The notes under the pieces were generated by a model that had not been told where the DNA came from, ran no database searches, and worked only from the letters and a program-made list of their open reading frames with translations. Source: Aquilaria yunnanensis (lineage: Eukaryota > Streptophyta > Magnoliopsida > Malvales > Thymelaeaceae). From it: 64,000 nt of DNA. The position numbers and the translations under genes were made by a program. Positions 11,552 through 23,494 of this stretch are shown piece by piece; the first letter of the stretch is position 1; each line of letters starts with the position of its first letter. The DNA lies in the NCBI GenBank assembly GCA_039654915.1, contig CM077593.1, forward strand, positions 117,173,413 through 117,237,412, read 5' to 3'.

Positions 11552-13850
11552 GAAATGAAGTAGAGATGTGAATCCTACCCTCCTACATCAGAGTTTACAA
11601 AAGTAATCTTCTCATAAGTCTGACCATAATAGTTGAGAGATTTAAGTGAAAGAAACTTTTTAACTTCATCACCTTAAATTGTTAGGTACAATGTTCTCTT
11701 TCCTATACGTTCATGTGTTCTGACTTTCTTATAACTTTTTTTCTTATATATATATACTCAGAAGTATATTATAAGGAGAGTCATGTTACAAAATCTACCC
11801 TACAACTTATCTCACCTTTTGCTTACAAAAAACAAAAAAAAAAAAGGAAAGAAAGAAAATTGCTTTTCAAAGTTAGGATTTGAACCTGATCCCAATTATG
11901 AGTATCATGTTAATGTGTTAACAAGCTGGTTTGGCAACTTTTTTGCTACTTATGCCAAGTGGAATGCGGTAATATTGTTTTGTTTGAACTCCATGTTTTC
12001 TTGCTAAACACTCATTGATTTTTAGAGTTGTAAACGGGTCAAATGAGTAAGAATAAAGCATGTTCTTGTTTATGTTTATTCATGTAACTATTATTGAACA
12101 TGAACAACAATAAATGAACGCCACTTCCTTTTCATAATTCATTTATTTATAAATTAGTTGTTTTCGTATTTGTTTGTCAAGTGTTCATGAGCAACATAAA
12201 CAAATACGTTTGTGAACAACATAAATGATTAAATTATTGAATAAAAACAAATGAATGAAACAACCAATCAATATATATATAAACATCCACAATATATTGG
12301 TAAAAAAAATCAAGTAACAAATTGACAAATAGGCATCTTGAATATCAATAAATAAGAATTATGTATATAAATAATAAACAATCAAATAAAGAAACAAATA
12401 AATAATCAAACACTAGCTGAATATGTTCACGAACATAAACAAATGAATAATGCATTGGCTTGTTCATTCGTTTAACTAAATACACGAACTATTATCAAAC
12501 TATTTATAAATAATTTATCGAATGTTAATTAGTTTAACCCTATTCATTTTAAATAACTACATCTAAAACATAACAAACATTTTTTTAGACTGTAAAAACA
12601 AGCAAACAAAGCAAGCGTTTATTCCCAGTTTCATTCGTCTCGAAACTTGTTAGAGAGTGGACATTTTGACTTCATAATTTTCTGTTGCTTAAGATCCATG
12701 GCTCTGTTGATTGGTCAAAGAATAAAGAAACAAAAGAAAAGGTCAGATACGTTGATCGAACAAAACGCAGCGTTTTGATGACGGGGGAGAAAATGAAAAA
12801 CAAAGGATTTGTTGGGATTAGGTGCTTAAGTTAGGCATTGCTGCCGTTAGAGTTGGACAGATCATAAAACCAAATCGCCCATACTTACGTCTGTGGGTCC
12901 CCCTGCCATGTGGCAATCTCTCTCTCTCTCTCTCTGTGAAAAAAAAAAGAAAGAAAGATGTAAACCTTCCTAAATTGTTGATGCCAGTAAGAGTTTGGAT
13001 TAACAACCTTCCTAACATGTAACGCTTCTGTGTAAAATCAAGCGAACTTACACGCATAATTTTGAAAAATTTTGTTACATGAGTTTTGGTCTGTTTAGCA
13101 TACTTATTTTCTTTCCCTTTCGACTTTGTGTATTTTGTAATCTGTAGGCCAACTAAAAAATTACCAACTCCATTAAAAAAATAAAAAAAATATGGCGCCA
13201 TAAATGAAAGAATAAATAAAGTTACGCCTATAAAATTTTTATTAATCTAAAAAATGCAAATACTAGAATCTTCCGCCAATTTTTCATAAACATGTCATGT
13301 TTGGTTGTATTGAAAACTCAATAATGTTAACATTAAATTTGGGATCGATTTGATTTTAATAAGTAGCCTGAGTTAAGTCTAGAGAGTAGAAACTGACAAT
13401 TAAGGTTTTTTTGGGATCATAATGTTTTATGACACACACACACATCCTTCCTCAGTCAAATTTCTTCCGCACTGGGCCCTGATGGAATTCCTTGAAAATG
13501 TTGCAGCTCGGAGTTTAGTTGATTGGGGAGCCCAAACAATTCTAAGCCCATGCGCCCAATTTCAGAATCATCCGTTTCTTTGTTGGGCATGCTAATTTAC
13601 GGGTATATATTTTTTTTTTACAGAAATCTTATAAACTTTTATGTAACATTCTAATCAATTTCATGAAGAGTAAATGGGTCCAGTTAATCTTTCTGCATTC
13701 AATCAAATATAAAAATTTAATTTTAATAAAAATTTTAGCTTCTCTTTTTGCAAATACTCTGCCATAAAGCATATTAGAATAAGGCTTTCTATTTCCTCGT
13801 GCTAAATAATACAAATGGATTTATCACGAGGTATCCACTGTCCCTACTGG
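11552..13850. other. AT-rich intergenic DNA with hAT-like remnants
   Basis: About 12025-12545 is rich in variants of GTTCATGAAC and GAACATAAACAAATGAA in both orientations, starting near GTTGTAAACGGGTC. That pattern is common in decayed non-autonomous hAT elements, but I could not fix ends or a duplication. The rest holds (CT)n at 12919-12938 and a short (AC)n tract at 13432-13444, with no gene. Confidence 0.35.
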
Positions 13851-13859
13851 AAAAGAAAA

Positions 13860-14991
13860 GGCCTAAATACCTATTACTCCCCTGAACTATAATAACTCGG
13901 ACAGTTTGCACCCTGAACTACGAACCGTATCAACTTGAACCCTGAACTTTGTAAAATCGGTCAATTTAGTCCTTTAACCCGGTGAAAACATCTCATGACA
14001 GCATGCGAGTGGATGCCGTCAGGCCTTTAACGGAGCCCCCAATCCTTCGACATCCCCACCGCACCGACTCACCCTCAAGGAAGAGGGTGTTGCCGCGTGC
14101 GTTGAGAGCAGCCTAGAGGAGAGAGTCGTGGCCTAGAGCTCCTTAAGGAGATCGAAGGCGGTGTGGATCTCCGCGGTCGAGAGCTGGGGAATGGCTCGGA
14201 AAGTGGCATAGTGGAGGATCGAGAGGAGTTGGGTGGGGGTGGTGGCATAGTAGTAGTATATGGCGGCGGCCTCGGTGCTGGTGTCAGCGTTGGTGAAGGA
14301 GTAGAAGGAAGGGTTGGAGGAGAAGGAGGTGACTCAGGTGAGGGCCCGGGTGAAGTTGATGACGATGAGGCCGCAGGCGAAGGAGGCGGCGCCCAACAAG
14401 GCCAGGCGCCATGGCTTTTGCGCTAGTAATTGCCGATGCCCATGAAGCTTCATTTCAGTCTTTCCCTTGTTTTATCATCAAATCAATTGCAATCACTTGC
14501 TTTCAAACAGCAGCTGTATTTTTTTTTATATTTTTTCTTTCATTGGAGATTAATTAGCTGATGATCAAAAAGTTGAATTTGGGATTTGAAAGGTTGAATT
14601 GGAGCTTGGTAGAAGAGGCGGTGCTGGTTGTGCCGGGCTGGATGTAGCAGAAAGAGTGGCTGAGAGTCGGTGATCGTGTGGAGGAGGCGGTAGGGGAAGG
14701 GAGAGGTTGAGATCGGGCAAAGGAGGGTAGAGATCGGGGGGAGGAGGGAGCAGGGGAAGGGACTGCCCACTGCTGTCAGGCCGGATAACCGAAGGAGAGA
14801 GATGGAGAGTTGCCGCTCCGTTAATAGTAGACAACGTCATGATCACGTGCCCTCACGTGAGAATCAAGCTGAGTTGAAGGACTAAACCGACTGATTCGTC
14901 AAACTTCAAGGTTCGAATTAATCCACTTTATAGTTAAGGGGGTTAACTGTCTGACTTATTATAGTTCAAGGGAGTAATAGGTATTTAGGCC
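13860..14991. mobile_element. Non-autonomous Mutator-like element (Pack-MULE)
   Basis: Both ends begin GGCCTAAATACC. The first 36 bases of the terminal inverted repeats differ at one position, and weaker similarity continues to about 120 bases. The element is flanked by a perfect 9-bp duplication AAAAGAAAA (13851-13859 and 14992-15000), diagnostic of Mutator-type insertion. No transposase frame is present. The interior is much more GC-rich than the surroundings and carries a captured host-gene fragment on the minus strand. Confidence 0.9.
14069..14453 (-). pseudogene. Captured DUF579 (IRX15/GXM-like) fragment
   Basis: Minus-strand reading from an ATG at 14453 gives MKLHGHRQLLAQKPWRLALL, then a hydrophobic segment, as in type II Golgi proteins of the DUF579 family. 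An in-frame TGA follows shortly. The frame then continues with LLSILHYATFRAIPQLSTAE and EIHTAFDLLKEL, matching the start of the DUF579 domain. After a further break the next frame reads GHDSLL, stop, AALNARGNTLFLE, matching the family motif GHDSLLW plus the following strand, with Trp changed to TAG. DUF579 proteins act in xylan synthesis or glucuronic acid O-methylation. The copy lacks the C-terminal two thirds and cannot make a working enzyme. Confidence 0.75.
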
Positions 14992-15000
14992 AAAAGAAAA

Positions 15001-15613
15001 GAATTTTGTCATCCGTCACATATCTTAACAAGATTAAGTTCATTATTGACTTTTTCTTCATTTGTTACTCAAAAACATATTGTTAATCAGAAACATATTT
15101 TCAAGTATATATGGTTGAAAGCCATATATATTTAAGGGAATGGAGATGTCTATTTTTTTCGTAATCTTGGAATACCATTGAATCAGCATCTCAAGCATTT
15201 AACAGGAAACTAACTGAGGTAGGGTATAAGCTTGCGATCCCTATCAAGTGTACCTAGGACCCAGACCAACTGATCTAAACCATTATTTCCCCTTTCAATT
15301 TTCATTATACTTGTGACCAAAAGTTACATTTTTCTTCCCCTTTTGTATTCATAATGAATTATAATGGGAAGGAAAATCCAATTTTAGACAGATACTAATC
15401 AATCCTACAAGAAAGCTTAAAAGAAAATATTCATAAGCTACAAGAATTAGTTTAAAAATACTACAGAAATATATGGTTATGTCATCGCTTATGTACATAA
15501 GATTAATCAGGAACGTAAAAAATTAGACCTAACAATATCTACATAAAGGATTAAGAGCATGCATTACCAGTGTTGATATATATATGCATAAATACTAAAT
15601 AGGAAGTAAATAC
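15001..15613. other. AT-rich intergenic DNA, no gene seen
   Basis: No coding frame, splice pattern or transposon ends stand out in this stretch between the MULE and the mariner-like element. Confidence 0.4.
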
Positions 15614-15615
15614 TA

Positions 15616-16466
15616 CTCCTTCTGTCCCGAAATGTTTGAACCATTTCGTTTCACACGCAAACCAAGAAAAATATATTATTTCCCCCAATTTTCCAACGCT
15701 ATCCTTTGTCTTTGATCTTGTCTTGTTGGTCCTCATCTTCTATCCTCCATTGTCAATCTCGTCCTCTGTCGTTGATCGTCATGTCCTCGATTGTCGATTG
15801 CCTCCATCGTTGTTCCGTTGTCGATTGTCTCATCGATTGTGGCTTCTATCTCCATCTCCCATCTCTGACTTCTGTCTACGGCTTTAGCCTCCGTCTCCGT
15901 TTTCTGCTTCCGCCTCCAGCTCCCGTCAATGCCTTTAGACTCCGACTCCATTTTCAGCTTCCGTCTTCATCTTCCATCTCCATCTTTGGTCGTCGTCTAT
16001 GTCACTATCATTTGTGACAATCTCGCCAATGGGAAAGATTTGAGGCCGGCGAACAATGTAACGGTTACCTCAATCGAAGATCTTTCCTCTGATTCACCTC
16101 AATCAAAGATCCTTCCTTCAATTCACTTCGATCGGAGATCCTTCCTCCGGTTTGTTGCCTACGTCGCCTCCAGCATTAGTTTCGCTTATGGCCACGGATC
16201 AGATAATAAAATGGATTTGAGATCATTCCGGCAATGGCTCAATGGAGATCATTCTAGCAGTGACTCAACTAAGATTGAAGAAGTAGAGAGGTTAAAAGTG
16301 TAACCAAGTCACTAGACGAGATTTGCAGCAAGGGCAGACAAACAAAACAGAGAGCATTAAGAGGGGTATAATAGTAAAGTTGCATGTTAAAATTTACTAA
16401 AAAAGAAAATGTTGTAAAGAAATTAGGACAACTAAAAATGAAAAATGTTGCAAAGAAAGTGGGGAG
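15616..16466. mobile_element. Stowaway/mariner-like non-autonomous element
   Basis: The left end reads TACTCCTTCTGTCCCGAAAT and the right end, inverted, TACTCCCCACTTTC, with TA next to each: the Stowaway pattern. The last 80 bases (ACTAAAAAAGAAAATG and on) resemble the same part of the element at 34363-35173, so both belong to one family. The interior is rich in TCGTC/TCCGTCTCC-type simple motifs, giving artificial open frames on both strands. No transposase is seen. The right terminal repeat is degenerate. Confidence 0.6.
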
Positions 16467-16807
16467 TAATGCTAAATTATGTGACTTTTGAAAGAAAATT
16501 TGACAAAAGAACTAATATAGTATTGGTTAGTCTAGCTTTGATTGAATGGTTTCAGTAGGATTTAGAAAATTATAGATTGTGATGATAAAGCGTAAAAGAG
16601 AAATGATCTACCTATAGAAACTAAAAGATAAAATTCCAAATTTAGCCCCTAAATTTATACATTTCTACCCAGTTGACCCTTTAACATTTTATTGTGCTCA
16701 ATTGGCCCCTTATACTTCTCGATGTTTAAGGAAAAGAGATCATCAATTGAAGGTTGGTAGACAACATTTGATATACTAGTATTTATTTGAATATACTAGT
16801 AATATAT

Positions 16808-16995
16808 TACTCCATTCGTCTCAATTTTTTTAAATTATTTTAATTTTTTAATTTAAATTTATTTATATTAATATTTGCTAAATTTTTTTTATAAAAGTTA
16901 TATTTAGAAACTACTAGACTTGTGACTTTTAAAAATATTAACCTAAATTAATTTAAGTTGAATTTAAATTAAAAAACTGAAATAATATAAAGAAC
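16808..16995. mobile_element. Small Stowaway-like MITE
   Basis: It begins TACTCCATTCGTCTCAAT and its AT-rich body folds back on itself, AATTTTTTAATTTAAATT pairing with AATTTAAATTAAAAAACT. The length is under 200 bases. The right end is not sharply defined. Confidence 0.45.
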
Positions 16996-16999
16996 TTAC

Positions 17000-18157
17000 A
17001 ACAGAAATGGTAATATATAGTAGGCAACAAGAACTCGCTAACTAGCAAGATACACATAATTTGTGAATAGCTTGTTCATGAATCATATTGTATGACTATT
17101 TTTATGGCAAGTGGGATTTGAGGTCTACCATATAAGCTACTACTATAACTTTTGGCCCAAAAGAAAAAAAAAAAAAACGTTGCAATTGACGTTGCCGCCA
17201 GGGCAATGTCCAATTCTTACACGCCTCCTCAACTCTACTTTGTTTTTCTGTGCAATAAAGGAAGGAGAAGACCTAAGTACCTAATTGTTTATGTTTGGGC
17301 GTTGCATCTGAACTACGTTCTGACGTTTACAGGTGCTCTCTTATCCGCGGGATTATTTTAAATGATATTATTTCCCTAGAGTTTTCTTCAGTTTACATGT
17401 TCATGTCTCTAAATCGCTTAATGGTGTGGCCTATTCCCTTGCTCCTGAATTTACCAGTTCCTGGTCAACTTTTTTGGTTAATTCGTTACCCGAGTGGTTG
17501 TCCTTGGTGTTGGTTGTTGATTTATAATAATATTACAATCCTTTAATTCAAAAAGAAAAAAAAATGTGCACATTTTATTTTTGAATAAATTAATGGATTG
17601 TTAAAAATGTAATGTTACATCAACATAATATTTGCTAGGCAACTTGTTTTGCGAGGACCAACGAAAATATAAAATATGTATAAGAGAAATCGAGTCCCAT
17701 CACTTCTACAATTAATTTGCGTTGATGAGAGTTGTAGTGAGGCTAATGACAGCTATAACCGAAAGGAACACTGAATAATAAGCATGTAGTAACGTATAAT
17801 ATTTCGTCACAAAATAGCCTCAATTGTTTGACTTTCTTTAAAATAAAAGTAGTTCGATCTTTATTTGTTATCTATTGGTTAATATTTCTCATCATCTGAA
17901 AATTAACAATTTACGTATGTCAGAACTGAGAAGCACTCTTTCACATTATTTTACATTCTCCTGTTACATAATTATTGATTTAAAAAAATATTTTGTGCCT
18001 TAAAATGACTGATTTCATAAATTAATTATCAAAAAAATATGCATAACAATTCGTGACAAATATCCTAAATAGTTACAAATAGAACTACATTAAATGCTAA
18101 CCAAACGTTCATCACTTTTACCTCTTCTCAGAGGAATTATTTAGGGCCCATTTGATA
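17000..18157. other. AT-rich intergenic DNA, no gene seen
   Basis: Only chance frames are present (17152-17361, 17295-17546). The end, GGGCCCATTTGATATTA just before the CACTA element, looks like the left part of an older MITE that the CACTA element split: matching right-hand sequence resumes at 22531, and a related copy lies near 35516-35660. Confidence 0.35.
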
Positions 18158-18514
18158 TTACACTACAACAAAAAGGTTTATAGGTGACATACATTTACTG
18201 AAGTTTTCAAAAAAATGTCGTAAAAAACATATTATTACTGACATGTTTAAAAAATATGTAAGTAAAGAACTATTTAAACCCGACGAATTTAAAAAAATGT
18301 AGCTAAAATGACTTCTTATACTTGGCATGTTTAAAAAATTGCAACAAAATATCTATCCAAGCCCAACAAAGTCCTAAAAACGCAGTTAAAAGTCCATCTA
18401 AGACCGACTAGTTTCTAAAACGCAGCTAAATGGTTCGGCTCACTAACAAAGCCCTACCCGGTCCAAAAATTAAGAAAAAGGGTTTGGGGGGAGGAAAAGA
18501 GTTTGGGGGGGAGC

Positions 18515-18760
18515 AGGAGACGCCGAACGCGTGCGGCGTGCTTACTACCAGTGCTACCAGTCGGTGGCTTCTCAGCGGAAACCTTCCTCCGCCGGTGCTT
18601 CATCAGCTCCTTCCACCACCGCTTTGTCTGCTCGTCCCGTTACCGCTGTCTTTCACAAGAATTCCACATTCCTCGCCCGAAAGCTGCAGGACTTCTCATC
18701 AAGACCAAAGGTAACATTGAAAATTGCAACTACTACATTCGCTAGTAATGATGTCTAGGC
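18515..18760 (+). pseudogene. Unidentified exon-like fragment inside CACTA element
   Basis: One frame reads AYYQCYQSVASQRKPSSAG and continues Ser/Ala/Arg-rich with no acidic residues for about 50 aa, ending at a GT donor (CCAAAG|GTAAC). The composition resembles an N-terminal mitochondrial or plastid targeting segment. I do not recognise the gene. It precedes the PPR fragment but I see no evidence that they belong together. Confidence 0.4.
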
Positions 18761-18851
18761 TGCTACTTTGTTCGATTATCCATTCCCAGCTGTAACATTA
18801 AAAAGAAGTAGATCATTTACTAGTCCTATTGTTTTAATCATATAGTATTAG

Positions 18852-19996
18852 ATGGATGAGATGCGACTGCGAAATGGAAACGGTGCATCTTTGTTTCTTA
18901 CTGCTCCGATACCAAGTGTTGGGTCGATTGGGGATTGTAGTTTTTGTTGGTATCGATCTTTCTCTGTTATGTCTTCTCATGTTTCTAAGTCTGAGAGTTC
19001 CAGAGAAGTCGGGTTTAGGCTATTAGCCAGTCCGGAGCAGGTTTCAGAAATTATCAAGTTGGTTCGAAGTGGTGCGAGTGACTTGGCGACCAAGTTGAAT
19101 CAGATGAATGTAACTCTATCCAAAGATTCAATAGATAGGATTTTTCAGGTTTTAAACAGTGAGAAAGTGCCTGCTCTGTGTTTCTTTAAGTGGATTAATA
19201 GTTGGTAGCCTAATTACAGAAACAACTCAGACGTATGCAGTTTAGTTTTTGATAATTGTGGAAGGCTAGATGATTTTGAGGCGATGCTGAGTCTTTTGAA
19301 TGATTTAAGGACCGTGAGGTTTCTTTGAATGGAAAAGCATTTGGGTTCCTGCGTGTTATGAGTCCGAGTGAGGCTTCCACAGAGAAAGCTACAAGCGAAG
19401 TGATTGAGGTGTTGAATAAAGCTGGTGGGCCTACCCATTCTTTTGGGATTCTTGCCCTGATAGAGATGTTTTGTGGATCTGGAAATTTTGAAATGGCTAA
19501 ATATGTTATTGCAAAAACTGAAAAGAAGCTGTCATACTACAATATTTTTATCAAGAAGAAATGCCAGATACGTGATTTTGATGGAGCCAATGACATTCTT
19601 GGTGAGATGGCCATTATGGGTTGCCCACCAACTTGTCAGACATTGAACTATGTTTTGAGCTATTTATGCAAGAATAATGAAAAGGATGCAGCTCTGGAAA
19701 TGCTCAAGAATATGCAAGAAATGAATTCTCCTCCTGATGCATTAACTTATGAGATTATGATCTTCTACTTGTCTCAACTTGGCAAGTTGGATGCTGCACT
19801 GGAATTGCTTGGCCAAATGGCAACAAGTAAGATTGAACCACGGATTGCGACACATGCAGCCCTTGTTAAGGGTTATTTCAAGTTAAACCAGTATAAGGAA
19901 GCCCATAAGTATACTGTTATTGCCAGTGATAAGCCTAAACATAAAGCCACTTCATTGAATGCGTCTAGTTTTAATGCTTATTTTATTTACTGCTAG
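18852..19996 (+). pseudogene. Captured, broken pentatricopeptide-repeat (PPR) gene
   Basis: The first frame (MDEMRLRNGNGASLFLTAPI start) has an N-terminal organelle-targeting look and reaches FFKWINSW before a TAG at 19206. The same frame continues with DDFEAMLSLLNDLR until a 1-base shift near 19320. The next frame then gives about 220 aa with clear PPR units, such as YNIFIKKKCQIRDFDGANDI, TYEIMIFYLSQLGKLDAALE and IATHAALVKGYFKLNQYKEA, each near 35 residues. The C-terminal repeats are lost at 19996. Functional PPR proteins bind organelle RNA; this copy has a stop, a frameshift and a 3' truncation and lies wholly inside the CACTA element. Confidence 0.85.
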
Positions 19997-20109
19997 CAAG
20001 GGATGCAAGAACAGAGAGGAGGGTGAGCATCGCTCTATTTGGCTTTTGTTTGTAGCACATACTATTTTCTGTTGTCCGTTGTCTTAAGACTCTTAACTAG
20101 ACTATACAT

Positions 20110-20172
20110 ACATATACATAAACATATGCATACACAGACAGACAGACAGACACACACACACACACACACACA
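20110..20172 (+). repeat. (CATA)/(GACA)/(CA)n compound microsatellite
   Basis: ATACATATACATAAAC-type units pass into GACAGACAGACA and then about ten CA units. The tract lies inside the CACTA element just after the PPR fragment. Confidence 0.85.
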
Positions 20173-20445
20173 TATTCTACTGATTTGTAAATCTTTATTT
20201 TTCAGTTTCATATTGAAAATATAGAAATTTTGCATAGTTTTAATGTCATAATTAATTATTCAGAGAATTTAAGTTTGATAAATTTTCTTATGGGATGATC
20301 GAGGTAGACCAATGGAGGTAGACTAATATGTTGTTTTAAGACTAATTTTCGTATTATTTTTAGCAAACTTTTTGGTATGAGATGTTTATGCTGTTTGCTT
20401 ATTGAGATAAAATGACTTCTTAATATTTGCCCCCTCCTTGGTACT

Positions 20446-20536
20446 AGACTGACCGAGTTTGTGTTGCTGCCTCTGCAGCTCCATGTGCTCTCGAGCATAC
20501 CTATTCTAATGTCGTTCTGCATCCACATTCCAAGGT
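20446..20536 (+). pseudogene. Exon-like fragment inside CACTA element
   Basis: After a possible acceptor (GGTACTAG) one frame reads DRVCVAASAAPCALEHTYSN and VVLHPHSK and ends at a donor (AAG|GTGAGA). The source gene is not recognised. The last 30-40 bases (TGCATCCACATTCCAAGGTG plus following intron-like bases) are repeated about 108 bp downstream at 20626, a local duplication. Confidence 0.35.
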
Positions 20537-20746
20537 GAGATTATTCTCTTTGTTTGTAGGCTTCTAGCTATTAAATTCTTAAGACTTTTGGCTGTGGGGG
20601 AACCCTTAAGAGTTACTAATGAGTTTGCATCCACATTCCAAGGTGAGTTTATTCTCTTTGTTTTCTTCCTTAATTGGTTGCTTTCTCGGGTTTCCTTGTT
20701 TTGCGTAGGGTTACTTTAGGTGAACTCTATTGTTCTGCGCTACTCT

Positions 20747-20753
<7 letters not shown>

Positions 20754-20797
<44 letters not shown>
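20754..20797 (+). repeat. (TG)n microsatellite
   Basis: About 21 TG units lie between TATATATG-type flanks, inside the CACTA element. Confidence 0.9.
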
Positions 20798-20801
<4 letters not shown>

Positions 20802-22530
20802 ATATATGTAAGTACTTTTGGGGTATTTAAGTACTTAGTTAGCTTTAGTATGTTATTCGGCAAGTAGTGGGAGCTAATTAAGGGTTTGGTCGATCCTTAT
20901 TATAGTTCTGGAGCTCTATGAATAATATGACTTAAAAACTAAGTAACTTACTAATGAATCCTATGTATTATGAACTACTTGCTAGGCCTTGGTGGTTGGG
21001 ACTATGAATTATGGTATGCATGTGTTTTGTGTGCTTATGTGTTTTTAACCTCTTTTGAGTGGTATGTTTAATGATTATAGGTTATAGTTTGCTTGTAGTT
21101 GTGTTTCTTTGTTTCCATTTGGTTGCAAGTTGATCAAGCTATGAAATATGTACTATATAATTGTGATTCTGCTCTTACTAAGCACTTTATACTCATACCC
21201 CTTATACTGTGTTTCAAGGAAGGGACTTGCTTACTAAAGTTCCTTAAAAGTTTATGTTTGCGTCTTATAGTGCAGGTAGTAAACTGTGGCTAAGTATTTG
21301 TTTTAGTGATGCTCAAGATGTGGTACTAAGCTAAGTCAAGTGTTGATGTAGAATGTGCCTATTTATTTTGTAGGAACTAGTTATCCTTGAGTGTGCCATG
21401 ATCCTGGATGGTTTAGGGAGCTAGTTAGAAGTGGTAGCCAACTGAATGTGTGACTAAAAGCTAGTGCTTAGGCATTATATATAGTTACTATGTTCGGGAA
21501 TATGTATTGTGAGATGCTTAAGTTTTTTCTACATCTAAGGCCATGAAGGCTATACCTATGTGTTTATTTGTAAGTTTATATATAAATGTGCTATGTTTTG
21601 AACAACTAAGAGTATTTAAGACTTGTTAAACCCTTCTGTGTTGATGCTTAGCCTATTCTGGAAAATACTACATTTTATTTGCCTGTGTATGTGTTGGTTT
21701 GTTTTACCATAAATTTAATTTGGTCTTGGGCCATTTTTGCATTTGTACTTGTTTTCAAATTCAGGTACCTTTATCGATTTGGTATTTAGTATCGGTTTGC
21801 TAGGATCAAAGACAAGTTCATCTGTGGACCAATTTTGAGCCTTCTCCTCTATTATTGGTGGTACCTAGTTCATGCCAATCACATGATGTGGCGGAAGAAA
21901 GAGAGCCACCTAGAGAAGTGAAGCCGCCGGACTTGAAGTCATTTTTTGATTTAGTCTTTGTACTGAACCTTGGACATCTTATTACCACAATAGTAATTCA
22001 TAATTATTTAGAGTTTCTACATGTATGAATTTATTACAATTTTTATTAATTAAAAATTTTCATTATTCAACATAAATGTTCGTGCAATTTTTATTGATGA
22101 TAATAGTGTAGTATTATGATCTCCTATTACGAAATAAGTGAATAATGATATACTAGGAGAGAAAATTAATATTCCAATTATCCTTTAATAGCAGCATTTT
22201 TTTACAAAAATGCTGGAAAATTCATGTACATTGCCGACGTTTTTTGAATAAAAATGCTATTGAGTGCAATACATTAGTGACGTTTTAAAAATAAAAAAGT
22301 GACTAAATATGATAAATTTACCGGTGTTTCTTGTTAAAAATGTCACTATTGGTTGTCCTTTACTTGCATTTATAAAACGCAGGGAAATACCTAAAACCTT
22401 TACCAACGTGTACCTAGATGACATTTTTTTGTGGCGTTTTTAAATTGTCGGAGAATGTGAAGCCACGTTTTAAAAACGTCACTAAAAGTTGAAAAAAATG
22501 TCGCTAATGAACCATTTTGTTGTAGTGTTA

Positions 22531-23035
22531 GGATCAACAATTAACGTTAGAGGTTTAAAAAAATCATATAATGGTAGTTTTTAGTTTTTAAATTCAATGC
22601 TTTCATCTCCACTTTAAATAAATTATTCAAAATTTTAAAGTTAATCACAATTTTTTTTTCTAAACTATGCTATAAAAGCAGCTTCTGCTCCTTCGGTGTG
22701 AACAGGCTCGAGGGCCTAAAACTCTGTAACCTGACATTTGGGCTTTGGCCTGTTTCGTTCTTCTTTTAATATTATTCCCCTTCCTCCCTAAAAAAATGTC
22801 AACGGTGTTAAAATGCGAGAGCGAGACTTTTGAATTGATGACATGATAAATTACCCCTAAATTTTCACTTGAACATGATATAATAAGGGAAATTAGTCGT
22901 TCCGCAAAGGCAGTTAAGATGTTAAATTGCAAGGGATATCTATAGTCATAGCTAGAATTCGAGTGGCACTACACCGCTTACAAAACTCAAGGCATTTCAC
23001 AAGTGAGTTTTAATATAACCAGTTCCATTCATTAA
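22531..23035. other. Remainder of split MITE and AT-rich DNA
   Basis: Directly after the CACTA duplication the sequence resembles the AT-rich body of the PIF-like MITE whose left end lies at about 18141. TAAATTATTCAAAATTTTAA here corresponds to a related stretch near 35625. No gene is seen. Confidence 0.35.
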
Positions 23036-23494
23036 GGAAAAGTTATAATTATCCTTAAGGTTTACCTTAATCTATAGTTTATCCCTTTTATTTTTTGAAA
23101 ACCTACACTTTATCCCCTGATTCTTTTGTACTGTCTGATAATAACTTCTGAAACTGTAATTTAAACTGTACAATAGTTGTTTTCCAGTAATATCGATCTC
23201 TCTAATATTTTTTTATAGTTAATAAAAATTTTAAATTATTAGTTTTTCTTTCTGTAAATACATTTTTCTTCTTGTAAATGCATATCAATATTTTTTAAAG
23301 GTCGATTAATTATGAAAAAAATATGAAAAATCTTTAAATTACTCAAACATGGTTATCAGGTAGTTTAATTTATAGTTTCAAAATTTGTTGTCAGACACAA
23401 TAAATAAAGTAAGAGGGAAAGTGTAGGTTTTTTAAAATTGAGGGAGTAAAATGTAGGTAAGATCAAACCACAATGGGGATTTTGTAATTTATCC
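23036..23494. mobile_element. Possible small MULE-like TIR element
   Basis: The outer approximately 100 bases at each end are inverted copies (ACCTACACTTTATCCCCTGA inside the left end versus ACCTACACTTTCCCTCTTAC inverted on the right; CTGTCTGATAATAACTTCTG versus TGTCTGACAACAAATTTTG). The flanking 9-mers ATTCATTAA and TTTTATTAA differ at two positions, compatible with an aged MULE duplication. There is no coding content. Confidence 0.5.

Larger units (their letters stand above)
18161..22527. mobile_element. CACTA (En/Spm) element carrying host-gene pieces
   Basis: The ends are CACTACAACAAAAAGGTT and, inverted, CACTACAACAAAATGGTT (one mismatch in 18). A perfect 3-bp duplication TTA lies at 18158-18160 and 22528-22530. 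Subterminal DNA (18180-18430 and 22200-22510) holds many short degenerate repeats around TTTAAAAAAATGT and GACGTTTTTAAA in both orientations, as expected for CACTA transposase-binding regions. I found no transposase frame. The 4.4-kb interior contains a broken PPR gene and other exon-like fragments, so this is a gene-capturing, non-autonomous element. Confidence 0.9.

Noticed and set aside
14163..14426. Gly/Glu-rich 87-codon plus-strand frame in the MULE
   Set aside because: It is the antisense of the captured DUF579 fragment, whose minus-strand reading has family motifs.
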